Positions 1 through 8,761 of a DNA stretch of 64,000 nucleotides are shown here, piece by piece. A program made the translations under genes and the position numbers. Position 1 is the stretch's first letter. The number at the start of each line of letters is the position of its first letter. The notes beneath the pieces are model-generated. The model did no database searches, was not told where the DNA came from, and was given only the letters and a program-made list of their open reading frames with translations. Origin of the DNA: Sporosarcina jiandibaonis (GTDB taxonomy: Bacteria > Bacillota > Bacilli > Bacillales_A > Planococcaceae); the NCBI RefSeq assembly GCF_013184495.1, contig NZ_JAAOIY010000004.1, positions 124,001 through 188,000 of the forward strand, written 5' to 3'.

Positions 1-614
1 CACTCGTACTCACCTATTTAGATCCAAATCAATCATCACAAATACTATCTCAACTTCCGCCTGAAAAACAAACGGAAGTCGTACAAAGGATTGCCTTAAT
101 GGAAAGTACTTCTCCTGAAGTAATTCATCAAGTTGAGCAAATTATTGAGCAAAAGCTATCCGTCTCAGGTGGTCAAGATTATACTTCGACTGGCGGAGTG
201 GAAGCAATTGTCAAAGTGTTGAACAAAGTGGATCGCGGAACAGAAAAGTCAATCCTTAAGAAACTAAGTATCGATGCACCAGAACTTGTCGAAGAAATTA
301 AAAAGCGGATGTTTGTATTTGAAGATATTGTCAAACTGGATGTCCGTTCAATTCAACGAGTTATTCGTGAAGTAAGTGATCTAGATTTAGCGTACTCGTT
401 AAAAGCGGCTAGTGATGATGTGAAAAATAGTGTCTATCAGAATATGTCAGCTAGAAGAGCTGAAGTAATTCAAGAAGAAATCGAAATGATGGGTCCTATG
501 AAATTAAAAGACGTCGAAGATGCGCAGACAAGCGTTGTTACTTTGATTCGTAGTTTAGAGGAGAAAGGCGAAATTATTGTCTCCCGAGGAAAGAGTGATG
601 AAATTTTTGTCTAA
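1..614 (+). CDS. fliG: Flagellar motor switch protein FliG, 5'-truncated by window edge
   Basis: FliG is the rotor switch protein that joins the MS ring (FliF) to FliM/FliY and contacts the stator through its C-terminal domain. The frame is open from base 3, so the gene begins upstream of the window; about 204 codons remain. The visible part covers the middle domain (LTYLDPNQSSQILSQLPPEK, just after the usual EHPQ motif) and the C-terminal domain with the charged torque helix around DIVKLDVRSIQRVIREV. Family proteins are about 335 residues, so roughly the last 60% is present. It heads the flagellar operon seen here, and its last 17 bases overlap fliH. The first in-frame ATG, at base 99, is internal to the conserved domain and is not the start. 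Confidence 0.96.
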   Translation, partial: LVLTYLDPNQSSQILSQLPPEKQTEVVQRIALMESTSPEVIHQVEQIIEQKLSVSGGQDYTSTGGVEAIVKVLNKVDRGTEKSILKKLSIDAPELVEEIKKRMFVFEDIVKLDVRSIQRVIREVSDLDLAYSLKAASDDVKNSVYQNMSARRAEVIQEEIEMMGPMKLKDVEDAQTSVVTLIRSLEEKGEIIVSRGKSDEIFV

Positions 615-1386
615 TATTATTCGCGGCAATCAACTCTCACAAGTACCTAAAAAGATTATTTACACAAAGAAAATAGAAAATAAAAGATTAGATTTAAATG
701 AGTCTGAAATAGATCATGCACAAAAGAAAAAAAGTTTACTAGAAGAAATTGAAATTCTGGAGAACCAGTATCAACAACTGCAGGAGAAAATAAAGAACGA
801 ACATGAAAATGCCCGAACAGAGATTGCAAATTGGTGCGATAAAAAGAAAGAAGAAGCTGATTTGAACGCAAAAAGATTGGCGGAAGAAGCATCTGCACAA
901 GGTTTTCAAGCAGGATATGATATGGGCATCAATCAAGCAGAAGAAGAGTTTCGGGGGCAAAGACTTGAAATGCAAGAGTTGATACAACTCGCTTACGAAG
1001 AAAAAGCGAAAATCATTCAACAATCAGAGTCATTCTTATTATCTCTTAGTATAAAAGTAGCTGAAAAAGTGATTAAAGAAGAACTAAAACAGCATGATGA
1101 CCAATTGCTTAACGTCGTTAAACAAGCGTTAAAACATATCGAAGAATCCGAAGATGTTGTCATGCAAGTTTCACCTGATGATTATCCGATTGTTCTACCC
1201 TTTTTGGATGAACTTCAAACCTATGTCAGAGATGATTCAGAATTAAAATTAATTCCTTTAGCCAATTTAAAAAAGGGTGGTTGCATGATACAAACCGCGA
1301 ATGGATCATATGATGTCACGGTGGACGGTCAACTACAAGAAATCAAAAAGCAACTTCTTGTTTACTGTGAGGAGAGGGCTGATTGA
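598..1386 (+). CDS. fliH: Flagellar assembly protein FliH
   Basis: FliH is the stalk-like regulator of the export ATPase FliI and links it to the export gate. The 262-residue protein is rich in Glu, Lys and Gln, with a long predicted coiled coil from about residue 35 to 140 and a C-terminal domain containing VAEKVIKEELKQHDDQLL and GGCMIQTANGSYDVTVDGQL, typical of FliH/YscL/V-ATPase E-type stators. I chose the ATG at 598 because GAGGAAAG lies 5 bases upstream; an in-frame TTG at 577 would lie deeper in fliG without a comparable site. The gene overlaps fliG by 17 bases and fliI by 4 (TTGA), consistent with translational coupling. Confidence 0.93.
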   Translation: MKFLSNIIRGNQLSQVPKKIIYTKKIENKRLDLNESEIDHAQKKKSLLEEIEILENQYQQLQEKIKNEHENARTEIANWCDKKKEEADLNAKRLAEEASAQGFQAGYDMGINQAEEEFRGQRLEMQELIQLAYEEKAKIIQQSESFLLSLSIKVAEKVIKEELKQHDDQLLNVVKQALKHIEESEDVVMQVSPDDYPIVLPFLDELQTYVRDDSELKLIPLANLKKGGCMIQTANGSYDVTVDGQLQEIKKQLLVYCEERAD

Positions 1387-2702
1387 AGGACCTTAAAAAA
1401 GATGAATATCTTCAGTTGCTAGATGAAATCGAGCCAGTAAAAAAGCACGGGAAAGTAATTCAAGTTATTGGCTTAACAATCGAGTCAAGAGGACCAAATG
1501 CGAAAATCGGTGAACTTTGTCTATTATACCCGAATCAATTCGAACCGCCAATTGAAGCTGAAGTTGTAGGCTTTAAAGAAAATAAAATATTACTTATGCC
1601 CTTAAGTGATCTATCCCAAATCGGACCAGGTTGTTTAGTTGTCGCAACTGGGTTTCCGCTTCAAATTAGAGTGGGTCCTTCGATCTTGGGAAAAGTTTTG
1701 GATGGAACGGGAAAACCATTGGATGAAAGCATACTTCCAAGAGGTTTGAAAAAGTATTCGACCGATAATACGCCGCCTAATCCATTGCAAAGACCTAGAA
1801 TTGTCCAGCCGTTGGAAGTTGGTGTACGAGCCATTGATGGATTGTTAACAGTAGGACAAGGACAACGAATTGGTGTTTTCGCAGGAAGCGGCGTCGGGAA
1901 AAGCACGTTAATGGGCATGATTGCTCGTAACACAGAAGCCGACATAAACGTCATTGCTTTAGTCGGGGAACGGGGCAGGGAAGTTCGTGATTTTATTGAG
2001 CGTGATTTGGGCCCGGAAGGTTTGAAAAAGTCTGTTGTCGTTGCAGCAACTTCTGACCAGACGCCCTTGCAGCGCATCAAAGGCGCACTGACAGCGACAG
2101 CAATCGCTGAATATTTTCGCGATCAAGGCAAAAACGTCATGCTTATGATGGATTCGGTTACACGTTTTGCAATGGCCCAGAGGGAAGTGGGGCTTGCAGT
2201 TGGTGAGCCGCCAACAAGTAAAGGGTACACGCCGAGTGTTTTTGCCATGTTGCCGAAGCTATTAGAACGTTCCGGTACATCAAGCAAAGGATCTATTACC
2301 GCTTTTTATACAGTTCTCGTCGACGGTGATGATATGAACGAACCAATTGCAGATGCCGTACGAGGAATACTCGATGGACATATTGTATTAGACCGGAAAA
2401 TAGCCCAAAAAGGACAATTTCCCGCAATAAATATAATGGCAAGTGTAAGTCGTGTTATGCATGATGTTGTTTCACAGGAACATCAAAAAGCGGCGGTAGA
2501 GTTTAAACGATTATTAGCGGCTTATGAAACATCCGAAGACTTAATTAATATTGGAGCATATAAAAGTGGCGCAAACAAAGAGATAGATGACGCCATTCGT
2601 GCTTATCCGAATATAAAGGATTATTTACAGCAAGAGATTTATGAAAAAACCAAGATGGAAGAAAGCGTTGAAAGGCTTTCAACGCAATTCGGGGGAGTTT
2701 AA
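1383..2702 (+). CDS. fliI: Flagellum-specific ATP synthase FliI
   Basis: FliI is the cytoplasmic ATPase of the flagellar type III export apparatus, related to the F1 beta subunit. The 439-residue length matches the family. The Walker A loop GSGVGKST is at residues 168-175, Walker B VMLMMD near 252-257, and the GERGREVRDFIERDLG and Q-rich regions are intact. The start is a TTG within the TTGA overlap with fliH, with GAGGAGAGG just upstream. It is followed 3 bases later by fliJ, as in other Bacillales. Confidence 0.97.
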   Translation: MKDLKKDEYLQLLDEIEPVKKHGKVIQVIGLTIESRGPNAKIGELCLLYPNQFEPPIEAEVVGFKENKILLMPLSDLSQIGPGCLVVATGFPLQIRVGPSILGKVLDGTGKPLDESILPRGLKKYSTDNTPPNPLQRPRIVQPLEVGVRAIDGLLTVGQGQRIGVFAGSGVGKSTLMGMIARNTEADINVIALVGERGREVRDFIERDLGPEGLKKSVVVAATSDQTPLQRIKGALTATAIAEYFRDQGKNVMLMMDSVTRFAMAQREVGLAVGEPPTSKGYTPSVFAMLPKLLERSGTSSKGSITAFYTVLVDGDDMNEPIADAVRGILDGHIVLDRKIAQKGQFPAINIMASVSRVMHDVVSQEHQKAAVEFKRLLAAYETSEDLINIGAYKSGANKEIDDAIRAYPNIKDYLQQEIYEKTKMEESVERLSTQFGGV

Positions 2703-2705
2703 AAC

Positions 2706-3173
2706 GTGACGCAATTCAATTTCCAATTTCAGAAGATACTAGATATAAAAGAAAATGAAAAAGACTTTGCACAAGTCCAAATGGCAGACGCCATCAAACG
2801 ACATGAAGCGGGTTGTCAAAAAAAAGAATCGATACTCAGTAGAATTATCCGTTCAGAACAAACAATGAGAGAAAAGCAGCAAGTAGGCATGAATATCTCG
2901 GAATTAAGAGAACTTGAGAATTATATTTATCAGCTTCAAACGCAATTGATGGATTCCCAACGTGAACTAGAGCATTTGCAAAAAAATGTATCGAAAACAC
3001 AAAATCATTTGCAACTAAAATCGCAAGAACAAAAAATATGGGACAACCTCAAAGAACAAAAAATGAACCAGCATATAGAGAGAAGTAAAGTTATCGAACA
3101 GAACTTTTTTGATGAGTTGGCTAGTACTAGGTTCTACCGTACAGCTAAAGCTAGTTTAGCAGAAAGAGGGTGA
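2706..3173 (+). CDS. fliJ: Flagellar chaperone/export protein FliJ
   Basis: FliJ is a small coiled-coil protein that works with the FliI ATPase ring like the F1 gamma subunit and escorts export chaperones. The 155-residue product is almost wholly helical and charged (Gln, Glu and Lys-rich, no membrane segment), starting MTQFNFQFQKILDIKENEKD, a typical FliJ start. It begins at a GTG 3 bases after fliI, with the GGGGG stretch at the end of fliI as ribosome binding site, and its stop overlaps the next start. The call rests on the N-terminal pattern and position. Confidence 0.9.
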   Translation: MTQFNFQFQKILDIKENEKDFAQVQMADAIKRHEAGCQKKESILSRIIRSEQTMREKQQVGMNISELRELENYIYQLQTQLMDSQRELEHLQKNVSKTQNHLQLKSQEQKIWDNLKEQKMNQHIERSKVIEQNFFDELASTRFYRTAKASLAERG

Positions 3174-4465
3174 GTAGGATTGACGCATTAAATTTGTCTT
3201 TCCAGCCATCATTCATTCAACCAACAAGAGAAATTACAAATACAAACGCAGTAAAAGAAACAATAAACTTTGCGGAATTACTTGGTTCATTAACGATTGA
3301 ATGTCAAGCAGTAAACGAAGAAATAGTAAGTGAAAATCCGCATGTGGAACTGATAGAAAAACTTGAAGAAATCGTACAGTACTTGCAGGAACTACCGCAA
3401 GAAATGTTGTCAGTCGAAGAAGAAGAGATGGTTTATGGAATTTTACAGACCCTATCTCCTCAAATAATCCCTGAAGAAATCCAGCTAAGTGAGCAGAATT
3501 CAAGCGAGAATAAACAATTAGCTAGTAATCCTGACCAGGAAAAACTGATTAGCTTAAATCAACAGGTTAGTCAGGAACTTCAAAAGCTATTGAATGGCAC
3601 TCCTAGCATTATAGACAAGCCCGCTGCTACAAAACGTTTAGCGGATCCTATAAAACTAGAACAGGTATTTCAACAATTAGTTCTACCCCTTCAAAGTATT
3701 GGAAAAGAGCAACTTGGTGTAGATAAACCGCTGGTGCTGGAACAACTGTTACAACAACTGACTGGTCATGATCAAGAAACAAAAAATCCTAAACCTGTAA
3801 TGACAAACCCATTAAACAATGGACAGAATGCAGGTCCAATTGGACTAATTACTCAACAGGCAGATGTAGGTGGGAGGACCCTACCAATCCAGTCGGCTTC
3901 AACACAAACCGAGTTTAATAACCAACATCAGGCCTTAACTATAGATATTGTACAAGGTTCACCAAAGATAGCTCAACCAACTGGACGCGGGGAAACGACC
4001 GAACCAACTCCAACAGTTCGGATGTCTAATCTCATCGAAGAGTTGGGGAGCGTGCTCCGAGGTTCAATTCGACTAGCAGGAAGCCAAGAAGGAACACAAA
4101 TCAGAGTAAACATAACGCCGGATCATCTTGGTCATCTAGATATTCGTTTCACAGAGATAAATGGGAAAATCGCAGCCCATATTTTCACGAGTACCTTAGT
4201 CGCGAAAGAAGTGTTAGACCTGCAAATGAATCAGATGAGAAGTTTACTGCTTCAGCAAGGTATTCCAATCGATAAAATTGATGTATCGCACCAAAATTTG
4301 CAGTCATTTGGACAACAAACAGAGCATCGTTTTTCACAACAACGCCGTGAAAAACAAGAAGCTGCTTCACATGGAAAAAATGAGTATGAACGAATAGATG
4401 AGGAAGTGGCTGTGGAACGTAATCAGTTATCAGACCTCTCAATGAACGTAAATTATACAGTTTAG
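3170..4465 (+). CDS. fliK: Flagellar hook-length control protein FliK
   Basis: FliK measures hook length and switches the export specificity of FlhB. The 431-residue protein has a low-complexity, Gln/Glu/Pro-rich N-terminal two-thirds and a conserved C-terminal Flg_hook domain at about residues 290-365, containing NITPDHLGHLDIRFTEINGK and an LLLQQGIPIDKI helix. The C-terminal tail is polar. The apparent start is a GTG overlapping the fliJ stop, with GAAAGAGG immediately before it; the spacing is too tight, so a downstream TTG at 3194 is possible. Position between fliJ and flgD supports the call. Confidence 0.9.
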   Translation: MSRIDALNLSFQPSFIQPTREITNTNAVKETINFAELLGSLTIECQAVNEEIVSENPHVELIEKLEEIVQYLQELPQEMLSVEEEEMVYGILQTLSPQIIPEEIQLSEQNSSENKQLASNPDQEKLISLNQQVSQELQKLLNGTPSIIDKPAATKRLADPIKLEQVFQQLVLPLQSIGKEQLGVDKPLVLEQLLQQLTGHDQETKNPKPVMTNPLNNGQNAGPIGLITQQADVGGRTLPIQSASTQTEFNNQHQALTIDIVQGSPKIAQPTGRGETTEPTPTVRMSNLIEELGSVLRGSIRLAGSQEGTQIRVNITPDHLGHLDIRFTEINGKIAAHIFTSTLVAKEVLDLQMNQMRSLLLQQGIPIDKIDVSHQNLQSFGQQTEHRFSQQRREKQEAASHGKNEYERIDEEVAVERNQLSDLSMNVNYTV

Positions 4466-4485
4466 GATAGGAAGGGGAGGGAACC

Positions 4486-4923
4486 ATGCAAGTAAACGCT
4501 CCTGAAACGGTTAACACATATGCCACAAATCAAAACAAACCGAAAGAACCGCAAAACGCACTTGGACAAGATGCTTTTTTAAGAATATTAGTGACACAAA
4601 TGAAAAACCAAAATCCTTTAGAACCTCAAAAAGATACTGAATTTATTGGCCAAATGGCTCAGTTTAGCAGCCTAGAACAATTAACAAATTTAAATAAAAC
4701 AATGACCCAATTTGTCGGGCTTCAAAAGCAGCATCCTTTAACAGAACAAGCGCATCTACTCGGCAATAAAGTTCATTGGCAACAAGAGATTGACGGAATC
4801 GAGCAGTCTGGTGAAGGCATTGTCAAAGCGATATTTATCAAGGATGGAGAGTTAACTGCGGAACTTGATAATGGTGATTTAAAGATCCCGCTATCTTTTA
4901 TTCAACGAATTGAAAAACAATAA
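4486..4923 (+). CDS. flgD: Flagellar hook assembly protein FlgD
   Basis: FlgD forms the temporary scaffold cap on which hook subunits polymerise. The 145-residue protein carries the hallmark LGQDAFLRILVTQMKNQNP and DTEFIGQMAQFSSLEQL stretches (about residues 25-70). It is short, as in Bacillus, and lacks the Ig-like and Tudor domains of enteric FlgD. A GGAAGGGGAGGG ribosome site lies just upstream of the ATG. It lies between fliK and flgE. Confidence 0.95.
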   Translation: MQVNAPETVNTYATNQNKPKEPQNALGQDAFLRILVTQMKNQNPLEPQKDTEFIGQMAQFSSLEQLTNLNKTMTQFVGLQKQHPLTEQAHLLGNKVHWQQEIDGIEQSGEGIVKAIFIKDGELTAELDNGDLKIPLSFIQRIEKQ

Positions 4924-4977
4924 CAAATATGAACAGGAGATTGTCTGAAAAAGACAATACTTGAAAGGGGAAAAATT

Positions 4978-5784
4978 ATGCTTCGCTCAATGTATGCAGG
5001 TGTATCAGGAATGAAAGGTTTTCAAACAAAGTTGGACGTCATCGGGAATAACATCGCGAATGTCAACACTATCGGATTCAAGAAAAGCACGATTAATTTT
5101 CAAGATTTACTAAGCCAAAACTTATCAAGCAGCGGGGTAAACCCAATTCAAGTCGGGTTAGGTTCTACGATTGCTTCTATCAATACCCAACATACTCCAG
5201 GATCAGCGATGACAACGGGTGTTGGTACAGATTTATCAATTATGGGAAATGGATTTTTTGTTGTCCAAGCCCCGGATGCAACAGGCGATGAAGGACAATA
5301 TTTAACACGGGCCGGAAATTTTGTTGCCGATCAAAACGGATTTTTAGTAACTGCACAAGGTTATAACGTGCTTGACAGTACGGGTGCAAAAATTAATATT
5401 GATCCGAATACGTATGATTCATTTACGATTAACCGAGCGGGCCAAATCATGGGTAAACGATCGGATAATGGCGTTGAAGAACAGGTTCTACCTGCGAATG
5501 AAACAATTGGTATTGCTTCACCTCCCAATCCAGCTGGACTCCGTAAATTCGGCGGTTCCTTATACGAAATGACTACGAATGCTGAGCCCACCGGAACGAT
5601 TATACTTGGGACTGTAGCTGGCATGAACACTGAAATCGCTTCTGGGCAATTAGAAATGTCCAATGTCGACTTAACTGAAGAATTCACAGAAATGATTATC
5701 GCGCAACGCGGTTTCCAAGCAAACTCTCGTACAATTACAACTTCAGATGAGATTTTACAAGAAGTTGTTAACTTAAAACGATAA
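4978..5784 (+). CDS. flgE: Flagellar hook protein FlgE (FlgG-type in older Bacillus naming)
   Basis: This is an extracellular hook/rod-family subunit assembled on the FlgD scaffold. The 268-residue protein starts with the rod/hook signature LRSMYAGVSGMKGFQTKLDVIGNNIANVNTIGFKK and ends with SNVDLTEEFTEMIIAQRGFQANSRTITTSDEILQEVVNLKR (both shortened here by position: residues 2-36 and 229-268); the paired N- and C-terminal helices form the D0 coiled coil. The length matches the short Bacillus hook protein. AAAGGGG lies 8 bases before the ATG. A perfect hairpin lies between this gene and flbD. Confidence 0.94.
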   Translation: MLRSMYAGVSGMKGFQTKLDVIGNNIANVNTIGFKKSTINFQDLLSQNLSSSGVNPIQVGLGSTIASINTQHTPGSAMTTGVGTDLSIMGNGFFVVQAPDATGDEGQYLTRAGNFVADQNGFLVTAQGYNVLDSTGAKINIDPNTYDSFTINRAGQIMGKRSDNGVEEQVLPANETIGIASPPNPAGLRKFGGSLYEMTTNAEPTGTIILGTVAGMNTEIASGQLEMSNVDLTEEFTEMIIAQRGFQANSRTITTSDEILQEVVNLKR

Positions 5785-5797
5785 CGTAAGGGGGCTA

Positions 5798-5823
5798 GGT
5801 TAGAGGGAATAGTCCCTCTAACC
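5798..5823 (+). promoter_or_regulatory. Perfect hairpin between flgE and flbD
   Basis: Bases 5798-5808 (GGTTAGAGGGA) and 5813-5823 (TCCCTCTAACC) form an 11-bp perfect stem with the 4-base loop ATAG. No T-run follows, so it is not a standard terminator. The only purine-rich, Shine-Dalgarno-like sequences near flbD lie inside the stem or before it (GTAAGGGGG at 5786-5794). It may stabilise the upstream mRNA or control flbD translation. Confidence 0.7.
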
Positions 5824-5831
5824 GCTTTAAT

Positions 5832-6050
5832 ATGATTCGATTAACAAGGTTAAACCAAACGTCTATTGTCTTAAATGCGGTTTATATTGAAAGAATAGAA
5901 TCGACGCCAGATACAGTTATCACCTTAGTGTCAGGTAAGAAAACACATGTATTAGAAACGGTCGAGGATGTTATGGATAAAGTGACAGCCTACTATCGGG
6001 AAATAAATATTTTACCTGATTTGCAAAAACCGAACTACGAACAGCATTGA
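5832..6050 (+). CDS. swrD: FlbD/SwrD family flagellar protein
   Basis: A 72-residue cytoplasmic protein of the FlbD family, called SwrD in B. subtilis, where it raises flagellar motor power for swarming. The start MIRLTRLNQTSIVLNAVYIE and the ITLVSGKKTHVLETVEDVMDKV segment match the family. The ATG at 5832 fits the family N-terminus, but there is no recognisable ribosome site directly before it, only the hairpin at 5798-5823. fliM follows 16 bases later; in B. subtilis fliL lies between them, and here it is absent. Confidence 0.88.
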   Translation: MIRLTRLNQTSIVLNAVYIERIESTPDTVITLVSGKKTHVLETVEDVMDKVTAYYREINILPDLQKPNYEQH

Positions 6051-6066
6051 TTGAGGGGGTGCAACT

Positions 6067-7050
6067 ATGGGAGATTTCTTATCAACTGAAAATATTGAGT
6101 CGATTCTTTCGTCCATAAGAAAAAAAGAACCTCAACAAGACAACGAGACAAGAAATGTTCAAACATACGATTTTAAAAAGGCATTTCGCTTTTCACATGA
6201 TCAAATTCGTACATTAAATCGAATCCATGAAAACTTTGCAAGATTATTAACTTCCTACTTTTCGACACAACTTCGGACATTGGTGCACATTAATGTTTTT
6301 TCGGTAGAAGAGTTTTCATATGAGGATTTTATCGATAATGTGCAAGAAAAATCAATTTTAGGTGTCTTTAAAGCTGCTCCACTTCAAGGGAGTATGGTAA
6401 TGGAGTTCTCACCTGATATCGCATATGTCATGTTTGACAGAATGCTCGGTGGCCAAGGAATTGTTTCGCACAACAGTGATGATTTGACTGAAATTGAAGA
6501 AAGTGTGATTCGAAGAGTTATTATAAAGGCTTTAGAGAGTTTCCAAGAAGCATGGTCGTCAGTCGTTAAACTAACGCCGGAATTGCAAGAAATTGAAGTG
6601 AATCCGCAGTTTTTAACAATGTCACCGCCAAATGAAACCGTGGTTCTGGTTTCATTACAAGTGAAAATTGGAGATGTGGATGGAACAATTATCATTTGTT
6701 TACCCTATGTTGGATTGGAGCAGGTCTTACCTAAGTTATCTGCTCGTCATTGGTTAGCAAATCAGAAAAAAACAATCGAAAAGCATGAAATGGAAGCATT
6801 GGAGAGAAATGTTCAAGCTGCAAAACTTAATGTTAAAGCGGTTCTTGGAAGAACTACAATTCAAATTGGTGATTTTTTAAAGATACAAAACGGGGATGTC
6901 ATTCGCTTGAATGAGTCCTATGAAGATCCAGTTACAATATTGGTTGATGAAAAGCAAAAGTTTTTTGCCCAACCTGGTATTTCAAAAGGGAAGATGGCCG
7001 TGCAAATTACTGATGTTCACGGAGAAGGTGAAGAATTCGATGGCATTTGA
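6067..7050 (+). CDS. fliM: Flagellar motor switch protein FliM
   Basis: FliM is the C-ring protein that binds CheY-P at its N-terminus and FliG through its middle domain. The 327-residue length is normal. The N-terminal CheY-binding peptide is recognisable but diverged (LSTENIESIL, residues 5-14, against the usual LSQxEIDALL). The middle domain has FDRMLGGQG, and the C-terminal SpoA/FliN-like domain (about 250-320) has KAVLGRTTIQIGDFLKI. GAGGGGGTGC lies just before the ATG. Its 3' end overlaps fliY by 11 bases. Confidence 0.95.
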   Translation: MGDFLSTENIESILSSIRKKEPQQDNETRNVQTYDFKKAFRFSHDQIRTLNRIHENFARLLTSYFSTQLRTLVHINVFSVEEFSYEDFIDNVQEKSILGVFKAAPLQGSMVMEFSPDIAYVMFDRMLGGQGIVSHNSDDLTEIEESVIRRVIIKALESFQEAWSSVVKLTPELQEIEVNPQFLTMSPPNETVVLVSLQVKIGDVDGTIIICLPYVGLEQVLPKLSARHWLANQKKTIEKHEMEALERNVQAAKLNVKAVLGRTTIQIGDFLKIQNGDVIRLNESYEDPVTILVDEKQKFFAQPGISKGKMAVQITDVHGEGEEFDGI

Positions 7051-8095
7051 CAAGTTATCTTCTGAAGAAATTAATGGGTTATTAGGTCAAAATGGTACGG
7101 AGGGAAATACAATGTCCATGAATTCGCTATCAAAAGCTGAAATCGAAGTAGTAACAGAGTTATTAAGTGTTTCACTAGGAAGTTCATCAGCCGTCCTTTC
7201 AGAATTATTGACAGAGACGATTGCATTGACAACGCCAGAGCTTCAACTAAAACAAAAAGAGGATGTATTAGCTACTATAAAATCACCTTTTTGCGTTGCG
7301 TTAGGAGAATTCACGGGTGGAATAAAAGGCGCACAGATTCTAGCCATAAATAATGAAGATGTCCAAACAATTAGGGAGCTAGTTGATGGAGAAGAAACAG
7401 AAAACCAATTAGAAGCTGTACAAAAAGTGATCCAGCAAATGTTTATTGCAGTTTCACAATCTATGACGACTTTGTTAAATCAGGAGATTGCTTACTCTTT
7501 GTCGGGGATAGATGTAGTTGAAAAGCGAGAGGATTTATCCTTAGAGCACTTTATTGAAGGAGATACTTTTGTAGAAGTTACTTTCCAACTAAACCTTGGC
7601 AATCAAAAAAACCTTAGCTTTCACCTATGTATTCCGATTCAACTGGTGAAGCAAATCGTCACAATCGTAAACGATTCAATCGGAGTGAATAAACCGGTGG
7701 AAACAGAAGAAATGGAATCTCAGTCCAGCAGTCAATCTAATCATACACAGCAAACATTGAATCCAGGTACAAAAACGAATATCCAACCTGTTCAATTTTC
7801 TAGCTTTGATGAAACGGCTTCCGCACTCATGGAACCAAACAATCTTGATATGCTGCTAGACATACCCCTGCAAGTTACAGTGGAATTGGGACGCACGAAA
7901 AGAATGGTGAAGGAAATTTTAGAAGTTTCCCAAGGCTCGATTATCGAACTCGATAAATTAGCAGGCGAACCAGTTGATATTTTAATCAATAATAAGCTAA
8001 TTGCAGTGGGAGAAGTTGTCGTCATCGATGAAAATTTTGGTGTACGCGTGACAGATATTTTAAGTACAGCCGAGCGTATTTCCAAACTACGCTAA
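7040..8095 (+). CDS. fliY: Flagellar motor switch protein FliY with degenerate CheC phosphatase sites
   Basis: FliY combines an N-terminal CheY-binding peptide, a CheC-like phosphatase domain and a C-terminal FliN domain in the C ring. The 351-residue protein starts MAFDKLSSEEINGLL at the ATG at 7040, preceded by GGAGAAGGTGAAG, inside the end of fliM. The FliN domain is excellent: DIPLQVTVELGRTKRMVKEI and IIELDKLAGEPVDILINNK. The CheC part (about 30-160) has lost key residues. The first E-x-x-N centre reads ELLS (40-43), and the second, expected near 129-132, reads KVIQ. It may therefore be only a structural FliN homologue. cheY is missing from its usual place just after this gene. Confidence 0.93.
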   Translation: MAFDKLSSEEINGLLGQNGTEGNTMSMNSLSKAEIEVVTELLSVSLGSSSAVLSELLTETIALTTPELQLKQKEDVLATIKSPFCVALGEFTGGIKGAQILAINNEDVQTIRELVDGEETENQLEAVQKVIQQMFIAVSQSMTTLLNQEIAYSLSGIDVVEKREDLSLEHFIEGDTFVEVTFQLNLGNQKNLSFHLCIPIQLVKQIVTIVNDSIGVNKPVETEEMESQSSSQSNHTQQTLNPGTKTNIQPVQFSSFDETASALMEPNNLDMLLDIPLQVTVELGRTKRMVKEILEVSQGSIIELDKLAGEPVDILINNKLIAVGEVVVIDENFGVRVTDILSTAERISKLR

Positions 8096-8119
8096 TCCCC
8101 TAAGTAAGGAGTACATCAG

Positions 8120-8761
8120 TTGATTCGAAAAATCTCTAAATGTGTTTTAATCATTTCACTCTTCTTCTTATTGGTAGCTTTACCTATTTCGGTTAATGCG
8201 TCTGAACCTAATGTAAACGACTGGATAAACGACGAAAAGTCACAACCCCAGCCGGGTCAACTGGAAAAAGAGGAAAGCATTGATTTGAACACGACTAATA
8301 CAAGTATCACTAAAATCATCGGGAAACTAATATTATATACATTTCTAATTCTAATATTGATTTATGCCCTAATTAAATTCTTAGCTCTTAGACAAAAGAA
8401 CCTGCAACCCAATCAAGCAATAAAATTAATGGGCGGCACGCCGTTAGGGAATAACAAATCACTTCAACTCGTGAAAGTCGGGGATCAGTTGTTATTAATC
8501 GGCGTGGGCGATCAAGTTACTTTATTAAAGGAATTCTTGAACGAAGATGAGATAAAAAGTATCGAGGAAAACTTGACCAATCAACCAAGTGACCTATCCA
8601 ACTCGTTAACGAATTTTATAAAAGAAAAAATAAATGACCGAAAGAAAAAATCTAACAGTTTCGAGAACATATTCAGTCAGAGCCTCGACAAAATCAAGGG
8701 AAAACAAGATCAGTTCGAGCAAGATGTGCGCAAAAAAGACGATGAAGAAGGTCGTTTGTGA
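8120..8761 (+). CDS. fliO: Flagellar biosynthetic protein FliO (FliZ in Bacillus)
   Basis: FliO is a membrane protein that helps assemble the FliP/FliQ/FliR export gate. The 213-residue product starts at a TTG with TAAGGAG 8 bases upstream. It has a signal-like segment (LIISLFFLLVALPISVNA, about residues 10-27), an extracellular linker, a transmembrane helix at about 68-88 (LILYTFLILILIYALIKFLA), then the FliO core with KLMGGTPLGNNKSLQLVKVGD and a charged Lys-rich tail. The stop overlaps the fliP start. Confidence 0.9.
   Translation: MIRKISKCVLIISLFFLLVALPISVNASEPNVNDWINDEKSQPQPGQLEKEESIDLNTTNTSITKIIGKLILYTFLILILIYALIKFLALRQKNLQPNQAIKLMGGTPLGNNKSLQLVKVGDQLLLIGVGDQVTLLKEFLNEDEIKSIEENLTNQPSDLSNSLTNFIKEKINDRKKKSNSFENIFSQSLDKIKGKQDQFEQDVRKKDDEEGRL

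Noticed and set aside
6911..7040. Upstream extension of fliY inside fliM
   Set aside because: The extension translates fliM in another frame; the family N-terminus with the CheY-binding motif starts at 7040.
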